From positions 1,189,927-1,253,926 of the forward strand of contig NZ_RBLC01000001.1 of assembly GCF_003634455.1 (NCBI RefSeq): a stretch of 64,000 nt of DNA, given 5' to 3'. The notes under the pieces are model-generated. The model made no database searches. It was given only the letters and a program-made list of their open reading frames with translations, and had not been told where the DNA came from. Below, in pieces: positions 15,566 to 24,593 of this stretch (position 1 is its first letter; each line of letters opens with the position of its first letter). The stretch comes from Flavobacterium endophyticum (GTDB taxonomy: Bacteria > Bacteroidota > Bacteroidia > Flavobacteriales > Flavobacteriaceae). The position numbers were made by a program, and so were the translations under genes.

Positions 15566-18500
15566 TTAAAAATAAGCTCTTAACTGCACGCTTCCTGTGT
15601 GGATTGCTTTGCTTTCTTCACTTTTCCTTCCTTCATAATTTACATTGATATCTAGAAACTGCGTCAGATTCTTTTGCAAAAGCAGTCGCCAAGTCATATT
15701 CTGTCCTGCCTGCAGTCCTTCAAGCATCTGGTAAGCGACTGGAGACAAAGCATCGCCAGTAAAATCATTTTGATAAAGAGAGAATTCGCCATTCATCGTG
15801 AATTTCTTTTCCGAAGCATAGGTAAAAGAGGTTCCGAAGCGATGCTGCTGCAACTTTTCCATATCATTGATCTTGTTCTCTTTGTCTTGGTATTCATAGA
15901 ACAGGTCCCAGCTTGCATTTCTTGAAAAAAGATAGGAAATCTTAGGCGCCAGCTGATAGCCTTTCAGCTCGAAATTCTTGCTGGAATAGTTTTCTGAAAA
16001 AAGTTCTGATTCGATGGTCTTTCCCAAAAAGCCTAACAGCCAGCTTTTCTGAATCAAATGGGCATATTGGAGTTGGTGCGAACGGTTGTTGTTTTCCTGC
16101 GAACCGACCGAGAGCAGCGTTTTGGCACGGTTTCTCAAATAGGTATACGTTACGGAATGGTCTTGCTTACCTCTGTTGTAAAAAAAGCTGTTCCTGAAAC
16201 TAGAATTAAGTCCCAAAAGATCTTTATCGCTTGTAGAAAACGGATTCAAGTCAAAATTATCGCTGTCGCGTACGATCTTTCGGTCGATCAAAAAAGAGGT
16301 CTGGTTGTAAAAATAGGACAAGAATTTCTTAAGCCCTTTTTCGTTCTGCCACTGGTTGGCGTTCAAGATAACCGATTGCGAGAACTTGTTTTGGTGGGTC
16401 TTGATAAAAATCTGATTCGGGAGAAAAATCCTGACGTATTCTGCCTGGTCGGAAAACTTTGCGATTTCAAATTCTTCGAGCTCTTGGATTCCGTTGCCGT
16501 TGTAATCAATCCAAGTGTAGACACCCTGCCCCGGTTCTACTTTCAGATACGTAAATTCCTGTTGCGGTATCGTTCCCGACGTGGTTTCATAGGTAGTCGT
16601 GACTTGAACCAGCTGGTTGAAATAACGGTCATTATAAAGCAATCTGGAATTTAGCGAAGGCTCGTTTTTACGAGTTGGGTCTTCAAATTTCAAATTCCTG
16701 TAATTCACGAACAAGGAAAGATCGCTCTTTTCGGTCTTCATCAATCGTGACTTGAGGTAATAGGAATTGGACGTATTTACCTTTCTCACAAATCCGTTGA
16801 CCAAACTGTCATTAGAACGCTGCAGATAGCCTAATTCCACATACACTTTGGTACTGTCGCCGCGTCCTGTAAAAAGACCAAACTCGTTAAATCTTTGGCT
16901 CAAGGCCGAAAACTGATTGGTTTCCTTGATTTTTTCTTCGTTATCTTCCAGCCTAAACGTACCGCCAACCCAATTCTTGCCGAAATGGTATCTGGCCTGT
17001 GTCTGATTCCTGATAAATTTAGACTCGGAATAATCGCTGTCGCTTTTTAAGATACTTCCGTTGTTCTGGATGGTAAAATTTTTAAATCGGAAAGAGCCGT
17101 CAACCACATGCCTAGTTCCTGAGAAACTTTCAGAGAAATCGAGCTTTTCTAACTGATATCTTGCGCTTCCTTTGTTCGGAAGCGTAAAATTTACACCCGA
17201 AATTAACAGGCTCTGGTTGCCTAAAGGATTCGTCAAGTTCCAGTCGCGGTCAAATTCAATCGTGAATAGGCGCTCGATGGTCTTGAATTCTTTCTGCACG
17301 AACTGATAATTGACAAAAGCATCTACCAGCCATTTCTTTGAAAACAGCCGCTGCTTGGCATAGATCTTCCCGGCAAGGCCTTGGTTGTCGCCGTCATCTT
17401 TAGACGAAAATAAGTTCAGGTCGTTGTTGCTTACGCCAATCTCAAAATCGACCAATGTCTTTTCGCTGGGCTTGTATTTTCCCAACACGGTAGCAATCTG
17501 GATTTTTGTCGGAGCGACCAATCGAATAATCGGTTCAAAATTACCTTGCGGAATTCCGCTCACGGGCGGAACATATTCATAGATTCTACCGACTGCTGCC
17601 GTATTCGAAATCCTATAATTCCCTTGATTATTGCCAACCAAGGAGAAGCGTACGTTGTAAAGCTCGTCTTCTGGATTATTTGAAAACTCAAAGACCTCAA
17701 CGCCGCCAATGATTACTTTTTTATAAAGGATTTTATTTTCAGAATAACTGTCAACATACGCAGAAGGCGCTGTCATTTGCGAAGGATTATCTCCCGCTTC
17801 TTTTAGCACGTTTACTTGTTCTGGAGAAAGATTTTGCTGCAAAGGCTGGTTCTTCACGTCGTTTTCTGAATATAAAAAGCCGCCGATGCTCCATTTTTCC
17901 TGCTCGTGCGTCGCTCCCGCATACGTCACAAATCGGGTATAATTTCTATCGGAATATTGGTATTCGACATTGATCCTCATTTCGGAGGTAATCGGAAACA
18001 GGGATGTGAAGATAATTTCTCCCGCATTGTAATCGATGGTATAATCGTTGTTTTCGCCTCGTGTCAGTAAAATTCCGTTGACAAAAACTCTTTCGGAACC
18101 TGAAATCACCAAGATATACAATTCGCCATTCGGGCCTTGAAGCTTGTATGGGCCTTGGTTGCCCTCCTGTCCTGTAAAACTGCTTCGCGCATATTGTCCT
18201 CTTACCAAAGCCGCTGAGGCAAAGACATTGGTCTTTTTTTCGGGAGTTCCGAAAGTAAAATTAGCGGACAGTCCTTGTACCTTTTTATTAAAATTCAGGA
18301 ATCGCGATTGTCTGTTTTCTAAGAATAAATCCCCGGCTCGGATGTTCCATTTGTCGCTGAAAAGCTCGATAAAAATCTGGTCGAATTCATCCAGCTTTTG
18401 CGAATAGCCGCCTTCTTGCAGCGGAATATTGCTGTCTTGGATGGAAGCTCGAAGGCTTACTTTGTCTGAAATCTTTCCGGTGATCTGCAAATCGAGATTT

Positions 18501-18973
18501 GAATTGACAACTGAATTTTGGTTATTTCCTATGGTAATTCCTCGCGTAATGCTTCCCGAAGTATTCAATCCGTCAAAAGGCTTGAAAGTGCTTATCGGAT
18601 CGCGGGAAACTTTATAGAGATTGCCTTTTCCTGCTTCGTTGCTCACGACGCGGCTGTCGTCGTAAATACTGTATTTTTTTGTAAGGTATTCGGGATAGCT
18701 GAAATAGCGCAGTGTGAGCGTATCTTCAGACGCGTAATTATTCTTAAAAACAAGGATGCTTTTTTGGAAATCTACTTTATAATAGGTCGTATCAATATCA
18801 TTCCCGAGCTTGTCCTGAAGCTTAAAGAAAGAGCTGCTGATGCTCACGCTGTCAATTTGGATCGTATCTTTTGAAGCGATAATCTTCCTATTTTTATACG
18901 GCGTTTTGACTTCCTGAGCAGAAAGCCCAGAAACAAAGCCTATTAAAAACAGAAAGAGCAATTTTTTCAACAT
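15566..18973 (-). CDS. Large outer-membrane protein of unknown function (beta-barrel, SprA-like motif)
   Basis: The 1135-residue protein has a signal peptide (about 1-19, ending GLSAQ). An N-terminal segment contains GSITRGITIGNNQNSVVNS (about 138-156) and LRASIQDSNIPLQEGGYSQ (about 175-193). From roughly 230 to the C-terminus there are many amphipathic beta strands ending in an aromatic residue, QLRAYF, as in outer-membrane barrels. The GS-RG-GNNQ and DxNIPxQ elements remind me of the gliding/T9SS protein SprA and related proteins, but it is less than half SprA's length, so I do not assign it. There are no operon partners: lysC lies 134 bp upstream and ends in its own terminator. Confidence 0.75.
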   Translation of the reverse strand: MLKKLLFLFLIGFVSGLSAQEVKTPYKNRKIIASKDTIQIDSVSISSSFFKLQDKLGNDIDTTYYKVDFQKSILVFKNNYASEDTLTLRYFSYPEYLTKKYSIYDDSRVVSNEAGKGNLYKVSRDPISTFKPFDGLNTSGSITRGITIGNNQNSVVNSNLDLQITGKISDKVSLRASIQDSNIPLQEGGYSQKLDEFDQIFIELFSDKWNIRAGDLFLENRQSRFLNFNKKVQGLSANFTFGTPEKKTNVFASAALVRGQYARSSFTGQEGNQGPYKLQGPNGELYILVISGSERVFVNGILLTRGENNDYTIDYNAGEIIFTSLFPITSEMRINVEYQYSDRNYTRFVTYAGATHEQEKWSIGGFLYSENDVKNQPLQQNLSPEQVNVLKEAGDNPSQMTAPSAYVDSYSENKILYKKVIIGGVEVFEFSNNPEDELYNVRFSLVGNNQGNYRISNTAAVGRIYEYVPPVSGIPQGNFEPIIRLVAPTKIQIATVLGKYKPSEKTLVDFEIGVSNNDLNLFSSKDDGDNQGLAGKIYAKQRLFSKKWLVDAFVNYQFVQKEFKTIERLFTIEFDRDWNLTNPLGNQSLLISGVNFTLPNKGSARYQLEKLDFSESFSGTRHVVDGSFRFKNFTIQNNGSILKSDSDYSESKFIRNQTQARYHFGKNWVGGTFRLEDNEEKIKETNQFSALSQRFNEFGLFTGRGDSTKVYVELGYLQRSNDSLVNGFVRKVNTSNSYYLKSRLMKTEKSDLSLFVNYRNLKFEDPTRKNEPSLNSRLLYNDRYFNQLVQVTTTYETTSGTIPQQEFTYLKVEPGQGVYTWIDYNGNGIQELEEFEIAKFSDQAEYVRIFLPNQIFIKTHQNKFSQSVILNANQWQNEKGLKKFLSYFYNQTSFLIDRKIVRDSDNFDLNPFSTSDKDLLGLNSSFRNSFFYNRGKQDHSVTYTYLRNRAKTLLSVGSQENNNRSHQLQYAHLIQKSWLLGFLGKTIESELFSENYSSKNFELKGYQLAPKISYLFSRNASWDLFYEYQDKENKINDMEKLQQHRFGTSFTYASEKKFTMNGEFSLYQNDFTGDALSPVAYQMLEGLQAGQNMTWRLLLQKNLTQFLDINVNYEGRKSEESKAIHTGSVQLRAYF

Positions 18974-19064
18974 AAATACTATAACTCTGAAAGCTCAAAA
19001 GTAGTATTTATAAAATTAAAATTTCAATAGCTGCTTTCGCGCAAAAACCAAGCTGCCATAAAAA

Positions 19065-19098
19065 AATCGGGAGTTTCAAAAATTTGAGGCTCCCGATT
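19065..19098 (-). terminator. Terminator of the aspartate kinase gene
   Basis: AATCGGGAG (19065-19073) pairs with CTCCCGATT (19090-19098), with further partial pairing in the loop. On the minus strand the stem is followed by a run of T, just after the lysC stop. Confidence 0.8.
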
Positions 19099-19107
19099 CA
19101 CTATTTT

Positions 19108-20370
19108 CTAACTAATGGCTTCTTTTGTAACAATCTGCATGGTTTCTCTGCTGACTTGCTTGAGCAACACTTGTTTGTCTTTTTCGACCATTTCTGCGGC
19201 TTTTTCATTAAAGTGGCGAATCGTATAAAGCGAAACATTATCGTTGTACGCAACTTTAAATTTCTTAGACAGCACGTTTTTCAAGTCGTTAAAATTGCCG
19301 AATTTGTCTTCGATACATACTGAAAAACTGATAGCCGAGTTCTGAATCAGGCTGACCTTCATCTTGTATTGGTGGAAAAGCCCGAAAATCTCGCTGATGT
19401 TTTCTTCCATGATAAAAGAAAAATCTATAGAAGAAAGCGAAATCAGCAACTGTCCTTTTTTTACGATATAACAGGGCAGGTGCGGCTCTAAATCGGCTCC
19501 TTTGCTCACGCTTGTTCCCGGCAAAGAAGGATTGAGGAACGATTTCACAAACAATGGAATTTCTTTTCGCTGTAGCGGCTGCAATGTTTTCGGATGGATG
19601 ACTGTCGCGCCATAAAAAGCCAATTCGATAGCCTCGCGGTAGGAAATTTGGTTCAAGAGCGTTGCATTTTCAAAATACCTCGGGTCGGCATTCATCACGC
19701 CCGGAACGTCCTTCCAGATCGTGACGCTTTCGGCGTTCAGGCAATACGCAAAAATGGCGGCGGTATAATCGGAACCTTCGCGGCCAAGGGTTGTCGTGAA
19801 ATTATTTTCGTCGGAGCCTAAAAATCCTTGGGTGATGTTCAGTACTTTTTTCTTTACGTTTTTAGAAATGAGCGTCTGAGTTTGGTCCCAATCTACGATA
19901 GCATCGCGATAAGTCGTATCGGTTTTTATAAAATTACGGACATCAAGCCATTGATTTTTTAATCCTTTATAATTAAAATAGTGACTGATGATGGTGGTCG
20001 AGATTATTTCCCCGAAACTGACAATCTGGTCGTAGACAAAGTTGTAATTCGGGGATTTGTTGTTTTTCAAAAAGCTTTCTAAATCAGAAAAAAGCTGGTT
20101 GATAGCGCCAAAAACCGCATTCTTGTCGTCTTCAAATAAATCTAGCAAAATCTGGTTATGGTACTTCTTGACATCTTGTACAGAAGATTGCAATTCTGCC
20201 GATTTTTCGAAATAGTTCTTTATCACTACTTCTAAGGCATTTGTTGTTTTTCCCATAGCCGAAACTACGAGCAAAACATCATCAAAACCTACCTGCTGCA
20301 AAACGTCGTATACGTTTTTAATGCCTTCAGCATCTTTGACTGAAGCACCTCCAAATTTAAATACTCTCAT
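19108..20370 (-). CDS. lysC: Aspartate kinase
   Basis: This enzyme phosphorylates aspartate in the first step of the lysine/threonine/methionine/diaminopimelate pathway. The 420-residue protein is monofunctional. It has an amino-acid kinase domain starting MRVFKFGGASVKD, with VSAMGKTTNALE (about 37-48), TLGREGSDYTAA (about 204-215) and the ATP-site VTIWKDVPGVMNADPR. A shorter regulatory region follows (about 300-420) that probably holds ACT domains. It is close to the size of other flavobacterial aspartokinases and is not fused to homoserine dehydrogenase. It reads away from the GNAT gene, 35 bp upstream, with which it may share a transcript. The intervening DNA is a flavobacterial-style AT-rich repeat. 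Confidence 0.92.
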   Translation of the reverse strand: MRVFKFGGASVKDAEGIKNVYDVLQQVGFDDVLLVVSAMGKTTNALEVVIKNYFEKSAELQSSVQDVKKYHNQILLDLFEDDKNAVFGAINQLFSDLESFLKNNKSPNYNFVYDQIVSFGEIISTTIISHYFNYKGLKNQWLDVRNFIKTDTTYRDAIVDWDQTQTLISKNVKKKVLNITQGFLGSDENNFTTTLGREGSDYTAAIFAYCLNAESVTIWKDVPGVMNADPRYFENATLLNQISYREAIELAFYGATVIHPKTLQPLQRKEIPLFVKSFLNPSLPGTSVSKGADLEPHLPCYIVKKGQLLISLSSIDFSFIMEENISEIFGLFHQYKMKVSLIQNSAISFSVCIEDKFGNFNDLKNVLSKKFKVAYNDNVSLYTIRHFNEKAAEMVEKDKQVLLKQVSRETMQIVTKEAIS

Positions 20371-20375
20371 TATTT

Positions 20376-20404
20376 GATTTCAGATTTTAGATTTCAGATT
20401 TAGA
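20376..20404. repeat. AT-rich intergenic repeat (AGATTTTAGATT words)
   Basis: The spacer contains GATTTCAGATTTTAGATTTC and related words. The same words recur on the opposite strand in the accC-accB spacer at 62984-63083 (as AATCTAAAATCTG). It looks like a dispersed noncoding repeat. Confidence 0.5.
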
Positions 20405-20405
20405 C

Positions 20406-20912
20406 CTAGCCAATTACTCGATTGCTGTCTGAAATAGGTAAATTATTTTTTAAAAAATCATTAATTCCTTGTTCGTCCATGTGGACCACGCGCCAATCGG
20501 ATAAAACCCTTGCTCCAGATTTCTCATAAAATTTAATCGCTGGTGTATTCCAGTCGAGCACGTTCCATTCGATACGGCGTACGTTTTCTTTTTCTCCTTC
20601 TTTTATAATTTCAGAATAGAGCGCCATTCCGGCTCCAGTTCCTCTCATCTTTTCGGTAACGATCAAATCTTCGAGATGGATGGTCTTGCCTTTCCACGTT
20701 GAAAATCGGTAATAGAATAACGCCATTCCTATAATCTGATTATCTAATTCTGCCACAAAAGTATGGAACAGCGGTTGTGTTCCAAAACCATCGCGAACCA
20801 GATCTTCTTTTGTAATAACGACTGCGTCTGGCTCTTTCTCGAAAACGGCCAGTTCTTTAATTAGTCCTAAAACAGTAGGCATGTCGTTTTCGGTACCTTT
20901 TCTAATTATCAT
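20406..20912 (-). CDS. GNAT-family N-acetyltransferase
   Basis: The 168-residue protein shows the GNAT fold: IRKGTENDMPTVLGLIKELA at the N-terminus, the central strands FVAELDNQIIGMALFYYRFSTWKGKT and IHLEDLIVTEKMRG, the acetyl-CoA loop RGTGAGMALY (about 93-102), and WNTPAIKFYEKSGA near the C-terminus. It resembles diamine/spermidine-type acetyltransferases in the pattern LEDLIV followed by WNVLDWN. The substrate cannot be decided from sequence. It lies immediately upstream of lysC on the same strand (35 bp). Confidence 0.88.
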   Translation of the reverse strand: MIIRKGTENDMPTVLGLIKELAVFEKEPDAVVITKEDLVRDGFGTQPLFHTFVAELDNQIIGMALFYYRFSTWKGKTIHLEDLIVTEKMRGTGAGMALYSEIIKEGEKENVRRIEWNVLDWNTPAIKFYEKSGARVLSDWRVVHMDEQGINDFLKNNLPISDSNRVIG

Positions 20913-21142
20913 TTTTTTCTATGTATTTTCAGCTTTCGCTTTTCACAGCGAATATATTAAAAGCTGATGCAACTGCACAATTATCGGTCTTTCTTTTCGA
21001 AATTAGCGCATCAATTTCAAAAATACAAAAATAACAATTATTTATATTTGTAACATTTTTTGATAAATATTTTTTTGATGGCATTCTAAAATTATAGCAA
21101 TTTATAAACGATATTTGCACCCACAACTACAACGTTATAGTA

Positions 21143-22153
21143 ATGGAGGAACGCAATAAAACATTAGGGGAATTTATTATTGAAAAACAGGAAGATTTTC
21201 AATATTCTTCGGGAGAATTATCAAGGTTAATCAACTCCATCCGACTGGCTGCCAAAGTCGTAAACTACAAGGTAAATAAAGCTGGACTGGTAGACATCGT
21301 GGGCGCTGCAGGTGCCCAGAATGTGCAGGGAGAAGACCAACAAAAATTAGATGTCTTTGCAAACGACACTTTTATACAGACGCTTATCAATCGTGAGATT
21401 GTCTGCGGTATTGCTTCGGAAGAAAGCGATGATTTCATCGTTATCAAAGGCCAGGACGAAAGCCATAACAATAAATATGTGGTGCTGATGGATCCGCTAG
21501 ACGGTTCTTCAAATATTGACGTGAACGTTTCTGTAGGGACGATTTTTTCTGTCTACCGAAGAATTACGCCGATCGGAACTCCGGTAACTTTAGAAGATTT
21601 CTTGCAGCCAGGCGTGAATCAGGTAGCGGCGGGCTATGTAATTTACGGTACCTCAACGATGCTTGTCTATACGACAGGCCGCGGCGTGAACGGTTTTACC
21701 TTAAACCCTGCTATCGGAACATTTTATCTTTCGCATCCGAACATGCAGTTTCCTAAAGACGGGACTATTTATTCGATAAACGAAGGAAACTATGTTCATT
21801 TTCCACAAGGCGTAAAAGATTATATCAAATACTGCCAGCTGGAAGAAGGTGACAGGCCTTATACTTCGCGCTATATCGGGAGCTTGGTTTCTGACATTCA
21901 CAGAAATATGATCAAGGGAGGGATTTATATTTATCCGACAAGCTCAAAAGCGCCAAGCGGCAAGCTTCGCCTGCTATACGAATGCAACCCGATGGCTTTT
22001 CTGGCAGAACAAGCGGGCGGAAAAGCATCAGATGGTTTTGGAAGAATCATGGAAATCCAACCGACAGAATTGCACCAACGCGTACCGTTCTTTTGTGGCA
22101 GCCAAAATATGGTCGAAAAGGCCGAAGAATTTATGAAAAAGGCAAGTAATTAG
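21143..22153 (+). CDS. fbp: Fructose-1,6-bisphosphatase, class I
   Basis: This gluconeogenic enzyme hydrolyses fructose-1,6-bisphosphate to fructose-6-phosphate. The 336-residue protein shows the class I landmarks: EESDDFI (about 93-99, metal ligands), the [12 protein letters not shown] motif (about 116-127), and [35 protein letters not shown] in the C-terminal half with the substrate-binding segment. It is monocistronic, with a terminator just behind it. Upstream, GATATTTGC (21110-21118) is one mismatch from the Bacteroidota -7 element and lies 25 bp before the ATG. Confidence 0.96.
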   Translation: MEERNKTLGEFIIEKQEDFQYSSGELSRLINSIRLAAKVVNYKVNKAGLVDIVGAAGAQNVQGEDQQKLDVFANDTFIQTLINREIVCGIASEESDDFIVIKGQDESHNNKYVVLMDPLDGSSNIDVNVSVGTIFSVYRRITPIGTPVTLEDFLQPGVNQVAAGYVIYGTSTMLVYTTGRGVNGFTLNPAIGTFYLSHPNMQFPKDGTIYSINEGNYVHFPQGVKDYIKYCQLEEGDRPYTSRYIGSLVSDIHRNMIKGGIYIYPTSSKAPSGKLRLLYECNPMAFLAEQAGGKASDGFGRIMEIQPTELHQRVPFFCGSQNMVEKAEEFMKKASN

Positions 22154-22157
22154 ATAT

Positions 22158-22185
22158 AAAAAAAGCTCCAATTGGAGCTTTTTTT
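22158..22185. terminator. Bidirectional terminator between fbp and the TerB-like gene
   Basis: AAAAAAAGCTCC (22158-22169), loop AATT, GGAGCTTTTTTT (22174-22185). It touches the stop codon of the convergent gene at 22185 and serves both genes. Confidence 0.9.
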
Positions 22186-22616
22186 TATTTATTCATGTGA
22201 GTCATTTCGAAAAGGAAAGTGTCTAAGTCTACACCTAACACAAGCAATGATAAAGCTTTGTCAACAATATAGTGCACGTTTCCAGGAGTAAATCCTAATG
22301 CTAAAGCAAATCGTGTAAGGATTTCTTTTTGCTTTGGTCCTAAGACGTGATCAGCATATACCATTCTTGACAGATCGTACAAACGCTCTAGTCTTTGCGT
22401 ATGCAAATACGGAGGATTGATTGGGTATTTCGTTGGATTTGCAAGAATTTCGGCATACTCTTCAGAAGAGATTTCCAATTGCATGGCCAGCTTGTCCAAG
22501 AAATGTCTTTCTTCTTCGCTCAAATGCCCGTTTTCCATTGCAACTCTCACGATAGAAGAGAAATGTCCTTTATTTCTATTTTTAAATCCGCTATCAAATA
22601 AATCTGAAATTGACAT
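22185..22616 (-). CDS. TerB-like (tellurite-resistance TerB fold) protein
   Basis: The 143-residue all-helical protein matches the TerB pattern: an acidic pair in the first half (MENGHLSEEERHFLDKLA, about 27-44) and the second repeat MVYADHVLGPKQKEILTRFALALG (about 84-107). TerB proteins form a helical bundle that binds divalent metal and are linked to stress responses; stand-alone TerB proteins in Flavobacteria have no defined job. It has no signal peptide and no ter-operon neighbours. It is convergent with fbp. Confidence 0.8.
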   Translation of the reverse strand: MSISDLFDSGFKNRNKGHFSSIVRVAMENGHLSEEERHFLDKLAMQLEISSEEYAEILANPTKYPINPPYLHTQRLERLYDLSRMVYADHVLGPKQKEILTRFALALGFTPGNVHYIVDKALSLLVLGVDLDTFLFEMTHMNK

Positions 22617-22746
22617 AATTATATATTTTTTGCAAATATAATCCTATTTCTATTTTAACGGCACAAAATGCCGACTTTTCTTAACAGAAATAAACTCTTT
22701 CCAAAATATATCGTAAGTTTGGAATCCCAATCAAAATTTTCAATAT

Positions 22747-23340
22747 ATGTCTGAGTTTTGGATCTACTTCAACACAGGATTGCGTCACGTTTTAGACATT
22801 CACGCCTACGACCATGTCTTATTTTTAATCGCTCTTACTATTCCTTATGCTTTTAAGGATTGGCAAAGAGTTTTGCTTTTAGTCACTCTTTTTACGGTGG
22901 GACATACCATGGCATTATTGCTTTCTGTATATGGATTCGTGCAGATAAAAGTGAATCTTGTTGAATTCTTGATTCCAATAACCATTTTAATTACGGCTTT
23001 CTTTCACCTTTTTACAGCTGGAAAAAATAGCAAGAAGGAAAGCATCAGCTTTATTGCTATCGTCACCTTATTTTTTGGAATCATCCACGGACTCGGATTC
23101 TCCAATTATTTTAATACGATTTTGCCTGGAAATGCTTCCGCCAAGCTGATTCCTTTGTTAGAATTTGCTTTAGGAATTGAAGCTGCGCAGGTTATCGTCG
23201 TGCTTATTGTATTGATTTTATCGTATATCGTACAGACTGTCTTTCGTTTTTCAAAGCGCGACTGGACGCTTGTCATGTCGTCTTTTGTAATCGGCGTGGT
23301 CATCCCGATGGTTATTGAGAGCGAAATCTGGGGACGCTAG
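22747..23340 (+). CDS. HupE/UreJ-family membrane protein
   Basis: The 197-residue protein has about six membrane helices. It starts with GLRHVLDIHAYDHVLFLIAL, carrying the conserved His/Asp residues of the family, and has a second histidine-rich segment IIHGLGFSNYF (about 117-127). HupE and UreJ are thought to be nickel or cobalt permeases next to hydrogenase or urease genes, but no such genes are present here, so the metal link is untested. Many Flavobacteria carry this stand-alone form. It precedes lpxH by 68 bp. Confidence 0.85.
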   Translation: MSEFWIYFNTGLRHVLDIHAYDHVLFLIALTIPYAFKDWQRVLLLVTLFTVGHTMALLLSVYGFVQIKVNLVEFLIPITILITAFFHLFTAGKNSKKESISFIAIVTLFFGIIHGLGFSNYFNTILPGNASAKLIPLLEFALGIEAAQVIVVLIVLILSYIVQTVFRFSKRDWTLVMSSFVIGVVIPMVIESEIWGR

Positions 23341-23408
23341 AGAAGATACCGATGCGACTCTAAATAAGTGCGCAATCTTTCCTATCTTTGGATTTTAATT
23401 GAATACAC

Positions 23409-24158
23409 GTGGCAGACACTAAGATATATTTTGCTTCAGACCAGCATTTTGGAGCTCCTACACCCGAACTCAGCTTTCCAAGGGAACAAAAATTTGTAGC
23501 TTGGTTGGATGAAATCAAAAAAGATGCAACCGCATTATTCTTATTGGGCGACTTATTCGATTTTTGGTTTGAATACAAGACTGTCGTGCCGAAAGGATTT
23601 GTCCGTGTTTTAGGCAAATTAGCCGAAATCCGTGACAGCGGTATTCCTGTTTATTTTTTTGTGGGCAATCACGATTTGTGGATGCACGATTATTTTCAAA
23701 AAGAATTAAATATTCCTGTCTATCATACTACGCAAGAATTCACCTTTGACGGCAAATCATTTTTGATTGGCCATGGCGATGGTCTCGGTCCGGGCGACAA
23801 AGGCTACAAAAGGATGAAAAAAGTGTTTACCAATCCTTTTTCGAAATGGCTTTTCAGATGGCTGCATCCGGATTTGGGCGTACGATTGGCGCAATATCTT
23901 TCTGTCAAAAACAAATTGATTTCTGGTGACGAGGATGTACGTTTTTTAGGAGAAGAAAATGAATGGTTGGTGCAATATTCGAAACGAAAGTTGGAAACCA
24001 AGCACTACGATTATTTCGTGTTTGGCCACAGGCATCTGCCTATGACTATAAAAGTGGGAGAAAATTCAAGCTACGTAAATTTAGGCGACTGGATTGGCTA
24101 TTTTACATACGGTGTTTTTGATGGAAAAACGTTCGAGTTGAAAGAATACAAGAGCTAA
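23409..24158 (+). CDS. lpxH: UDP-2,3-diacylglucosamine diphosphatase
   Basis: This peripheral metallophosphatase cleaves UDP-2,3-diacylglucosamine to lipid X in lipid A synthesis. The 249-residue protein has the calcineurin-type metal motifs in order: FASDQHFGAP (about 8-17), LLGDLFDFWF (about 45-54), GNHDLWM (about 85-91), LIGHGDG (about 120-126) and VFGHRHLPM (about 205-213). Translation appears to begin at GTG (23409-23411); no ATG is available before the first catalytic Asp. The stop overlaps that of the convergent hypothetical gene by 4 bp. Confidence 0.93.
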   Translation: MADTKIYFASDQHFGAPTPELSFPREQKFVAWLDEIKKDATALFLLGDLFDFWFEYKTVVPKGFVRVLGKLAEIRDSGIPVYFFVGNHDLWMHDYFQKELNIPVYHTTQEFTFDGKSFLIGHGDGLGPGDKGYKRMKKVFTNPFSKWLFRWLHPDLGVRLAQYLSVKNKLISGDEDVRFLGEENEWLVQYSKRKLETKHYDYFVFGHRHLPMTIKVGENSSYVNLGDWIGYFTYGVFDGKTFELKEYKS

Positions 24159-24508
24159 TTCTGACAGATTTCATCTAGATATTCTTTTAGCTGGATCTGG
24201 AAGATCGTTCCTTCTACCAAATCCTTTATCTGCATCAATTCGTTTACTGAAACCGCCAAATCAATTTGCTGTAACGGTGTTTTCAGCAAGAACTTATGAC
24301 ATTTCCTTTTAAACTCGCAGCCATTGCAATGAGCATCACCGCAGGCAGCATCTATCGTGTCGGCAAAGATATTGAGTTCTTCTTTTGAAAGATAAAAGCC
24401 AGTTTCTTTAAAAACCAGCTGTACTTTGCTTTTTAGCACCTTTTGCTCTTTTTTCCAATGAAAAGCGACACCAAAATCATTAAAATAGATTTGCTCAATT
24501 TCTTTCAT
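24155..24508 (-). CDS. Conserved hypothetical protein with CxxxxCxxC-type cluster
   Basis: From the ATG at 24508 the product is 117 residues; an upstream TTG at 24538 is less likely. It has no signal peptide. A cysteine-rich segment ACGDAHCNGCEFKRKCHKFLL (about 58-78) could bind iron-sulfur or zinc, flanked by helices on both sides. I do not recognise the family. The stop overlaps the lpxH stop by four bases in convergent orientation. Confidence 0.7.
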   Translation of the reverse strand: MKEIEQIYFNDFGVAFHWKKEQKVLKSKVQLVFKETGFYLSKEELNIFADTIDAACGDAHCNGCEFKRKCHKFLLKTPLQQIDLAVSVNELMQIKDLVEGTIFQIQLKEYLDEICQN

Positions 24509-24593
24509 AACCTGAATTATTTCGAACAAATATAGCAATTATTTAAAATCATTCTAAATTAAATTATCTTAAAATTTAGAATTTTTTTGCGTC

